From contig NC_132931.1 in the NCBI RefSeq assembly GCF_047675955.1, positions 3,162,001 through 3,226,000 of the forward strand: DNA of 64,000 nucleotides, read 5' to 3'. Positions 55,960 through 64,000 of the stretch are shown one piece after another; the stretch's first letter is position 1, and every line of letters starts with the position of its first letter. Source of the stretch: Chlorocebus sabaeus (taxonomy: Eukaryota; Chordata; Mammalia; Primates; Cercopithecidae). The notes beneath the pieces are model-generated. The model had not been told where the DNA came from, made no database searches, and saw only the letters and a program-made list of their open reading frames with translations. Both the position numbers and the translations under genes were made by a program.

Positions 55960-56240
55960 AGAACACCTTCCGTCCTCTGCTGCGCCTTCACTTACTGGAC
56001 TCCTATATAGACCGTATCTCCACTCCGACCACCGTGTTCTTTACCATCAGAACATGCATGTCACTTTGTCATTGTGAGCTCATCAGTTCAAAGAGATGAT
56101 AAACGTTTCTGTCCCCCACCAATCTCTGAGCTCCTTCCAGAGGCAAGAGCTTCTGTTGCGATTTATGATCATGACCCTGAACCCAACAAATAATAAGAGT
56201 TTAACAAATTTTTAATTGAGCAAATAGATGAATGAATGAA
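55960..56240 (+). repeat. L2 3' end, plus strand
   Basis: catgtcactttgtcattgtg, then ctgagctccttccagaggca, and the TGAATGAATGAAT terminus at 56228-56242. Confidence 0.75.
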
Positions 56241-56359
56241 TCATACACTACAAGAAGAATGAATGAAAGAACAAAAGCAGCCCCAGATGGAGAACGTAAA
56301 ATGCACTGTGCAGTACCAGACATCATCGCAAGCACTCAGGTCAAGATGGGAGGAGTTTG

Positions 56360-56667
56360 GGGCCAGGTGCAGTGTTCACACCTGTAATCCCAGTACTCTG
56401 GGAGGCCGAGGTGGGAGGATCACCTGAGGTCAGGAGTTTGAGACCAGCCTGGCCAACACAGTGAAACCCTGTCTCTACTAAAAATACAAAAATTAGCCAG
56501 GCATGGTGGCAGGTGCCCGTAATTCCAGCCACTTGGGAGGCTAAGGCAGGACAATCACTTGAATCCAGGAGGCAGAGGTTGCAGTGAGCCAAGACTGCGC
56601 CATTGCACTCTAGCCTGGGCAGCAGAAGGAGACTCCATCTCAAAAAAAAAAAAAAAAAAAAAAAAAG
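56360..56667 (+). mobile_element. AluS-type, plus strand
   Basis: Complete dimer with an uninterrupted A-tail of about 24. The TSD aggagtttg is at 56351-56359 and 56668-56676. Confidence 0.95.
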
Positions 56668-56728
56668 AGGAGTTTGAGCCAGTGGGATTTTGGGCAATCT
56701 CATCTATTATATCAAGAATGCCCTAGAA

Positions 56729-57044
56729 AAGACTGGGTGTGATGGCTCCCATCTGTAATCCCAGTACTTTGGGAGGATGAGACAGGAGGACTGCTGTAGG
56801 CAAGGAGCTGGAGACCAGCCTGGGCAATGTAGTGAGACCCTAGCTCTACAAAAAAATTTTAAAAACTAGCCAGGTGTGGTGGTGAGCACCCATAATCCCA
56901 GCTACAGTGAGGCAGGAGGATGACTTGAGCCCAGGAGTTTGAGGCTGCAGTGAGCTACAGTCAGGCCTTTGCACTCCAGCTTGGGTGACACAGCAAGACC
57001 CTGTGTCTAAAATTTAAAAAATTAAAACATTAAAACAACAAAAA
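56729..57044 (+). mobile_element. AluJ-type, plus strand
   Basis: Diverged dimer with a shortened right monomer. The perfect 15-bp TSD aagaatgccctagaa is at 56714-56728 and 57045-57059. It is the last Alu in the window. Confidence 0.95.
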
Positions 57045-57059
57045 AAGAATGCCCTAGAA

Positions 57060-58004
57060 CATACCATAGTCTTTCCCAAATGCAAATTCATAAAATCCAG
57101 GTGCAAGGCCTGGCTGGTATAGAGGTTCTCACCCAGGACGCCCGTGTAATTTTGGCAGTCTATGGAGACACTAGCCAAATACACCTTGGCTCTAAGATCC
57201 CTTGGTCACCACAGCTGTCATTCATGGACGGTTCTCCCTGGATTTGAACTTCAGGTTTCCCTGCAGATCTTGAGGTTTTTTTTTTTTTTTTTTTTTTTGG
57301 CCTTTCCATGTTCCCTGTTGTCTAGAGCAGAACTCCATGCACAAGTCTCAGGCCCTCAGAGTCCCAAACCTTCCTTCTGGGATGAAGCTGGTAGCTCACT
57401 AGCCAAAGTCCTGCCATGAGGAAGGGGTCAGAGAAACAGGATTCACATGCAGAAATTATCCCCAATGTCTTTTTTTTTTTGTAAGAACTCATGTCACAGA
57501 AAGTGAGATATTTCTAATTTTGAAAAATAAGACTCCTTGCTTTTGCAATTGTCCCTTGAAGACCACAATCTCCCAGGCATGACTCTGCCCCCACTCCCCT
57601 GAAGTAGCCCAACTGTTTTTGAATAGTCATACTTCGGTAGTACAGACAACTGATATTTACTCCATCTCCTGTGAACCTTGTGGGCATAAAACCACATTTG
57701 GAAAACACAGTTGAATCTATTGATCTATAACATGGTATACACGGCATGAAAATGAAACAGAGACATGTGGCCTGGCCTCACTTCCTTCCAACCAGAGAGC
57801 TGTCCCTAGGTTCCTCCTTTGTAGATATCCCAGAGCTACTACTGCTGTGCCTCCAAGAAATGTTCCCAGGCATAACTTGAAAGAAGGACTAGAGTTAGGG
57901 AAAAGACAAAGCAGGGGCCAGTGCTTCTACTAGGCAACCTTGAGATAAGGGAACTTGTTTAGGAACTTCATTCCCACCAATGTCAGAGGCCATGAAGAAA
58001 ACTG
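57060..58004. other. Unique sequence, 945 bp
   Basis: Contains T-runs at 57274-57297 and 57470-57480 without Alu sequence. No gene supported. Confidence 0.45.
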
Positions 58005-58865
58005 TAAAGCAAAAAATATCCAAGATAGGTCCTAATCAGTTTAGAGTTTTATTTTGTCCAGGTTAAGGACCATGGCCCGTGACAGCCTCAGGAAGTCTTG
58101 AGCACATGTGCCCAAGGTGGAGGGGTTACAGCCACCTTGGGCACATAGTTTTACGCATTTTAGGGAAAGATCAGTTACAGGCAGAAACATAAATCAATGT
58201 ATGGAAGGTATACATTGATTCAGCCCAGAAAGGTGGGATATCTCAAAATGAGTGTTTCCAGGTTGTAGATGACTTCATAGATTTCTTGACTGGCAATTTG
58301 TTAAAAGAGCTAAATTTTGTCTGCAGAGTTTGAAGTCAACATAAAGAAATGCTTGAGTCAAGATGAGGGTTATGGAAGCCAAGGCTCTTGTTATGTAGAT
58401 GAAGCCTCCAGGTAGCAGGCATCAGAGAGAATAGATGGTAAGTATCTCTTTTTGGACCTTAAAAAGTGTCAGACTCTCCAGGAAAGACCTAGGAAGGGAA
58501 GGGAATTCTCTACAGAATGCAAATTTCCCCCACAAGAAACAGCTTTGCAGAGACATTTCAAAATATGTCAAAGAAATACATTTTTGGGTAAAATACTCTG
58601 ATTTCTTTCCAGGTCTGCTCTCTGTCATGTGATACTGTATCAGAGTCAAGTTGGAATTTGGTAACTTATTGCTACAAAGAGTCTGTTTTGTCAGTCTTAT
58701 GACACCAATGCTTTAACACCAATGCTAGTCACTCGTACCTACACTCCAAGGGAGAGGGTATAATGAGGCATATCTGACCCCTTGACTTCCAGTCATGGTC
58801 TGAACTAGTTTTTCAGATTTCTTTGGGATACCCTTGGCCAAGAGGGGGGTCCATTTAGTCAGCTC
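58005..58865 (-). mobile_element. ERV LTR family X, minus strand
   Basis: Reverse complement aligns to 51380-52250 along nearly the whole length, from the 5' start (ctgactaaatgg) to the 3' polyadenylation region (ggacaaaataaaactctaaa). A 13-base inverted motif (ccaccttgggcacat and its complement context) recurs near 58100-58150. Confidence 0.75.
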
Positions 58866-58892
58866 GAGGACTTTAAATTTTATTTTTGATTT

Positions 58893-59420
58893 GCAAAATC
58901 AAAATATTTCCCCAAAGTACATGACTTTGGTGTATTTTGAAACAGCCACTGCAGGGTCAGCTGACAGAAGTGGCCTTGCAAAGTTGTCTTTTGTGGGGGA
59001 AATTTGTATCTGTAGAGAATCTCCATTCATGCAGCCAGGTCTTCCCTTTCTAGGCCTTTCCTGGATCTAGGAGAGATTGAGAGTCTGACACCTTTAAAAG
59101 TCTGAAAAGAGACATTTAACATCCATTCTCTCTGAGGGCTGCTACCCTGTGAGACTTCATCTACCTAACAAGGCCACCTTTGCTAGCCAAGCCTCTTTCT
59201 TTCTCCCCCGAGCATAACTTGTCCTTCCAATAAAAGCTGAGTTACCACCATAACCTGTTTTTGGCCATGCATCCTTTCTGTAACCTCAAGACAGTATACA
59301 AGTTTCTCAACCTCATTGGTGGATTGGGTCTCCACTCTGAAGGTTCCCATGTATAGATGTTAAATAAATCTATATGCCTTTTCTCTGAATCTGCCTCTTG
59401 TGAGTTGATTTTTCAGTCAA
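58893..59420 (+). mobile_element. ERV LTR, related to family X, plus strand
   Basis: The 5' half (ttggtgtattttgaaacagc, attgagagtctgacaccttt) matches family X. The 3' half (cataacctgtttttggccat, gttaaataaatctatatgcc) differs, so this is a related or recombinant LTR. It lies head to head with 58005-58865. Confidence 0.7.
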
Positions 59421-60982
59421 CCTTCAGAGGGCCAAAGGTTTGGACATAGTAGGAGGAGATTGGGCTGGGAGGGAAGCTTCTACCATTTTCTTCTGTGGCT
59501 TCCCACGCAGTTATCCTGGAGAGATCAAAGTCTATAGAAACCCGCATGTAGAAAATTACATTTGGCAATGTGTTGCTCAAGAGAGTGATGCTTAAGTAGG
59601 TTGAATAAGGTTATCATAAAGCTTTTCTTCTTTAAGTTAGGTTGTGTAACAGTGGAGGGCAAATTAGCATGACTGACTCTATTTTGTCTCTGACACTCCC
59701 CATGGGTGTTATCTTTTAGGTTAACTGCTTTTGCTTATCTCTGCATGTAGGCTGAGCTAACTAGGGAAGGAATTTAGTTTATATGTAACTTTAAAGTAAG
59801 GATCATAGTCCCTTCCCAAAATTAGCCCGTGAGGAGATAAGGAGGGTATACACACAAACAAGCATATTATGTTAAACATTTATAGGAGCATTGTGATCTG
59901 ACCAAGGAGAAAGAATTTTCACAACATCCTTGGACCCTTGCTGCCACCTAGATGTCTGTGGCCATTGGTCATCTCTTGATCTCAATCCCTTTTCTCTTCC
60001 CCCTTCCCCTAGCATAAAAAGAGCCTAAAGTTCGTATTAACTTAAGATGATTCTTCTGAATGCTAGTCCACCATCTTCTCAGTTTGCTGGATCTCCAAAA
60101 CAAATTTGTCTTCCTTGTCCCAACACCTTGTCTCTTCACTTATTGGCTGCCATGCACTGAGCAATGCAAGTTTGAACCCAGCTGCAATTGTAACTCTGGA
60201 ACTAACGTGTATTGAGGATGCTGGGGAGAACAATACTAGACAAGGGAAACAAAAGAGAAAGCAGTCTGTTCTCATCTCTGTCTCCCTCAGCCCCATAGCA
60301 CCGAGGTCTTTGGAGTCTTGAGCCTGTCCACAGACCAAGTGGCGAGTCCGAGATTAGCAACATGGAAGGATTATCAACTGGCATTCACACCCGTGCCCTT
60401 TCTGTTTGCCAAAGGAAATAGGAAAGAATGAAAAGATCATTTTCCCAGCAAATATCTGTGGTCTAAAGGTTATGCTGAGGGAGGGGAAATGGGGGGACAG
60501 AATGACAGCTTCTTTCTGCTTCAGGGGAGTCCTGAAAGAGAGCCTTTCCCCAATCCCACTCTTGTTGAAAGGGTGGGTTCATCAAAGCCACAAATGGGAA
60601 GAGGACCAGGAGCGTGTTCTTGGCAAAGATGTTCTCCTTGACCAATCCTTGGTTAGGCTCCTCTGATCTCACTTATCTACTAGGCCTTGATCTTGGCCTT
60701 CTGTGTCTGTCCATGCCAAGTCCAGTTTTAGAAAGAATCCTGCAAAATCAGGTTTGAGAAAATCCCCTAATTCGATATCCGATCAAGTTCATCACCCCAT
60801 AGCCTTCTTGTCTGAGCCCTTGGCCTGTCTTTAGCAAGAATCCTGTTGGCCCATTTAACAAGAATCCCCCACCCTTGATGTCTCCTATTAGTAGTTTTCC
60901 ATCCACTGACACTGAAACCATCCCAACAGGGTTGAAAAGACTTAGAGGCTGGGTTCTGAGCAGAAATATAGCTATAATTAAG

Positions 60983-61615
60983 TGTCAGAGGCATTCAAAC
61001 CAGAGCGACTCCATCTTGAATAGGGGCTGGGTGAAATAAGGCTGAGACCTACTAGCTGCATTCTCAGGAGGTCAGGCCTCCTAGTCACAGGATGATAGGA
61101 GATCAGCACAAGATACAGGTCACAAAGACCTTGCTGATAAAACGGGTTGCGGTAAAGAAGCCTGCCAAATCCCACCAAAACCAAGATGGCAACGAAAGTG
61201 ACGTCTGGTTGTCCTCACTGCTCATTATATCTAACTACAATGCATTAGCATGCTAAGAGACACTCTTACCAGCGCCATGACAGTTTACAAAAGCCATGGC
61301 AACGCTGGGAAGTTACCCTATGTGGTCCAAAAAGGGGAGGAGCCCTCAGTTCTGGGAATTGCCCACCCCTTTCCCAGAAAACTCATGAGTAATTCACCCC
61401 TGGTTTAGCATATCATCAAGAAATAACTATAAGTATATTCAGTCTAGCAGCCCATGCCACTGCTCTGCCTATGGAGTAGTCATTTTTTTTTTATTCCTTT
61501 ACTTTCTTAATACACTTACTTTCACTTCACTCTGTGGACTCGCCTCGGACTCTTTCTTGCATGACATCCAAAAACCTTCTCTTGAGGCCTGGATTAGGAC
61601 CCCTTTCTGGTAACA
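60983..61615 (+). mobile_element. ERV solo LTR, class I, family unassigned
   Basis: 633 bases, same start and end as 50638-51270 and the same length. The perfect 4-bp TSD taag is at 60979-60982 and 61616-61619, so it inserted on its own. Confidence 0.9.
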
Positions 61616-61719
61616 TAAGCATTAATCAGGCTACACTCTGGTCCACTTCCTTGCTGCTGAAAGTCCTGTAGCACTACATACTGCCCGTGTGCAGATAGGA
61701 TCTCTGACATTAGGGCCCT

Positions 61720-62100
61720 GCAATACCACGCAGTCATAAAAAAGGATGAGTTCGTGTTCTTTGTAGGGACATGGATGCAGCTGGAAACCATCATTCTCAG
61801 CAAACTATCGCAAGAACAGAAAACCAAATACTGCATGTTCTCACTCATAGGTGGGAATTGAACAATGAGATCACTTGGACACAGGAAGGGGAGCCTCACA
61901 CACCGGGTCCTATTGTGGGGCGGGGGGAGGGGGGAGGGATAGCATTAGGAGATATACCTAATGTAAATGACGAGTTAATGGGTGTAGCACACCAACATGG
62001 CACATGTATACACATGTAACAAACCTGCACGTTGTGCACATGTACCCTAGAACTTAAAGTATAATAATAAAAAAAAGGGGGAAAAAAAAAAAAAAAACCT
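61720..62100 (+). mobile_element. L1PA/PB-type 3' end, plus strand
   Basis: Covers the ORF2 C-terminal end (broken by stops) and 3' UTR, with the G-rich tract at about 61918-61938 and aaacctgcacgttgtgcaca. It ends in an A-rich tail broken by G5. Confidence 0.92.
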
Positions 62101-62935
62101 CCTGCATTGCCAACAAACATATGAAAAAAAAAGCTCATCGTCACCGGTCATCAGAGAAATGCAAATCAAAACCACTATGAGATACCATCTCATGCCAGTT
62201 AGAATGGCGATCATTTAAAAGTCTGGAAACAATAGATGCTGGCAAGAATATGGAGAAATAGGTACGCTTTTACACTGTTGTTCGGAGTGTAAATTAATTC
62301 AACCATTGTGGAAGAGTATGGCGATTCCTCAAGGCTCTAGAACCAGAAATACAATTTGACCCAGCAATCCCATTACTGGGTATATACCCAAAGAATTGTA
62401 AATCATTCTACTATAAAGACACATTAACACGTGTGTTTATTGCAGCAATATTTACAATAGCAAAGACTTGGAACCAACCCAAATGCCCATCAATGATATA
62501 CTGGATAAAGAAAATGTGGCACATATACACCATGGAATACCATGCAGCCATAAAAAAGAATGAGCTTATGTCCTTTGCGTGGACATGGATGAAGCTGGAA
62601 ACCACCATCCTCAGCAAACTAACACAGGAACAGAAAAGCAAACACCACATGTTCTTACTCATAAGTGGGAGTCGAACAATGAGAACACATGGACACAGGG
62701 AGAGAAACATCACACACCGGGGCCTTCAGGGGGTGAGGGGAAGGGGAGGGAGAGCGTTAGGATAAATACCTAATGCATACGGGGCTTAAAACCTAGATGA
62801 TGGGTAGACAGATGCAGCAAACCACCATGGCACATGTCTACTTATGTAACAAAACCTGCACATTCAGCACATGTATCACAGAACTTAACATAAAATAAGT
62901 AAGAAATCTGAAAATAGGACAAAAAAAAAAAGGAA
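62101..62935 (+). mobile_element. L1P-type 3' end, plus strand
   Basis: Starts inside ORF2 (catatgaaaaaaaaagctca). An open stretch at 62433-62700 encodes the ORF2 C-terminus; the reading frame is broken upstream. The 3' UTR ends at the A-run 62922-62932. Older than the L1 before it by its divergence. Confidence 0.92.
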
Positions 62936-63384
62936 TTGATTTGCAACCCCACTGTTTCTATAGACAGGGTCTCTGATGTTAGAATCCTACGTCTTTTGTT
63001 TAAGGATCACTCAAGATGTTTTTTAGACCCCAAATTCCAGCAACCAGTTTCAAGACCCTCACAGAGGAATGGGATCAGCCTGAGAATATAGAGCTGCTTC
63101 CCCTCCCTGTCCCATGACTTCACCCTGCACTATTCCGCCAATCAACGATCCATGCACTTCAGCCCACTCCTGCACCCTCAAAACCCCTAACCCTGAATTC
63201 CTTGAGGTGATGGATTTGAGGTTTCCTCCCATCTACCTCTTCAGTGGCCCAACAATTAAACCTTTTTATCTGCTGCAATCTGCTGTCTCAGTGCTTCGAC
63301 TTGCCATAGGGATCGGGCAACAGACCTATTATGGCCATGTGAAAGGAAAATACCTTGGGTCCCCACAATCACTAAGCTAAAGAG

Positions 63385-63815
63385 AAAATTCAAGGTGGAA
63401 ACGGCTTGGGGCAAACCTGCCTCCCATTCTATTCACAGTTCTCTCTCTGCTCACTGAGATAGATGCATACCTGATTGTCTCCTTTGGAAAGGCTAGTAAG
63501 TAACTCAGAAGAAAGCAACCATTTGTCTCTCACCTGTCTGGGACCTGGAAGCTCCCTCCCACTTCAAGTCTTCTGGCCTTTGTTTCAAGTTGTCCCACCT
63601 TTTCAGACCAAACCAATGCACTTTTAACACATATTAATTGATGTCTCGTGTCTCCCTACAATGTATAAAACCAAGCTGTGCCCTGACCACCTTGGGCGCG
63701 TGTCGTGTCGTCAGGACTTCCTGAGGCTGTGTCAGGGGTGTGAGCCCTCAACCTTGGCAAAATAAGCTTTCTAAATTAACTGAGACCTGTCTCAAATTTG
63801 GGGGGTTCACAGCTA
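63385..63815 (+). mobile_element. ERV LTR, class I, family unassigned
   Basis: Landmarks ggggcaaacctgcctcccat, ctgaccaccttgggcgcgtg and ccttggcaaaataagctttc, ending gggggttcaca. The 3' motif is shared with 8918-8990. Confidence 0.75.
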
Positions 63816-64000
63816 CAACCCTGTCATCCTGCTACTTAGCTATAAATCCCACTTGTCCTGTTATATTCAGAGTTGATCCCAAACTCTCTCCTCTATTGCA
63901 ATAGAATCAACCTCTACTGTAACAGACTTGAATAGTCTTCCTTAGTATTTTAACAAGTGTCAGGCTCTGAGTGGAGGGAATGAATGGCTGAGGGTGAGGA
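63816..64000. other. Unassigned sequence at the right edge
   Basis: No repeat or gene recognised. Confidence 0.4.

Larger units (their letters stand above)
59470..63380 (+). mobile_element. ERV-derived sequence interrupted by an LTR and L1s
   Basis: Segments 59470-60982, 61616-61719 and 62936-63380 appear to be one retroviral stretch. Continuity at the first break is shown by the TSD taag. The last segment ends with an LTR-type polyadenylation region (acaattaaacctttttatct). No intact gag, pol or env frame is present; family unassigned. Confidence 0.55.

Noticed and set aside
50638..61615. Two same-strand LTRs as the ends of one provirus
   Set aside because: Each LTR has its own 4-bp TSD and the interval holds unrelated elements, Alus and unique DNA.
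62433..62765. Open frame as a host gene
   Set aside because: It matches the C-terminus of L1 ORF2 within a 5'-truncated L1.
1..64000. Many open frames of 60-175 codons on both strands
   Set aside because: Most of the longer ones lie in Alu, LTR or L1 sequence and repeat the same antisense-Alu peptide pattern. None shows a conserved domain, splice sites or a promoter.
1..64000. A previously undescribed biological system
   Set aside because: I found unexplained local duplications and a palindrome, but no set of genes or signals that would form a functional system.

Overview
The window is noncoding primate genomic DNA, most likely from an Old World monkey. The lineage call rests on two young Alu copies (25573-25880 plus strand, 38825-39129 minus strand). 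They carry variants I recognise from the AluYR-type subfamilies of macaques, baboons and relatives: an A in the 5' GGCTCAAGCC block, GCGTAAACCC before the right-monomer core, and ATCCGGCCACTGC near the 3' end. No protein-coding exon, CpG-island promoter, tRNA, rRNA or snRNA gene could be supported. The longest open frames fall inside repeats, mainly Alu read in antisense, and are not genes.

Layout: 0-5 kb holds a hAT element broken up by four Alus, a THE1 LTR, and a long polypyrimidine tract beside an Alu. 5-10.4 kb is free of Alus, with L2, an MLT1 LTR, another LTR and a reversed THE1. 10.4-21.4 kb alternates Alus with L2, L1M, MIR, a Tigger-like element, a 1.7 kb repeat-free block (15.6-17.3 kb), a MADE1 element, a probable twin-primed L1 and a palindrome at about 20.1 kb. 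21.4-31 kb has a degenerate local duplication, THE1 and MLT1 LTRs, the youngest Alu, and a 201-bp direct duplication 1.7 kb apart. 31-40 kb is Alu-dense with Alu-in-Alu insertions and an Alu with an internal triplication. 40.2-42.8 kb is one Tigger-type transposon carrying five later insertions. 43-50.6 kb holds a possible retrocopy, a direct duplication of about 490 bp, and MER20, MER1A and MLT1 copies. 50.6-64 kb is rich in retroviral LTRs; from 57.06 kb to the end there are no Alus, only LTR sequence, two L1 3' ends and unique DNA.

Nothing here works together as a gene system. The useful content is the insertion history: target-site duplications (TSDs) and nesting give a relative order of ancient MIR/L2 and hAT/Tigger elements, then MaLR and class-I ERV LTRs, then AluJ, AluS and AluY/AluYR. 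Several small local duplications remain unexplained. Repeat family names come from memory of consensus sequences; LTR families that I could not place are labelled unassigned.
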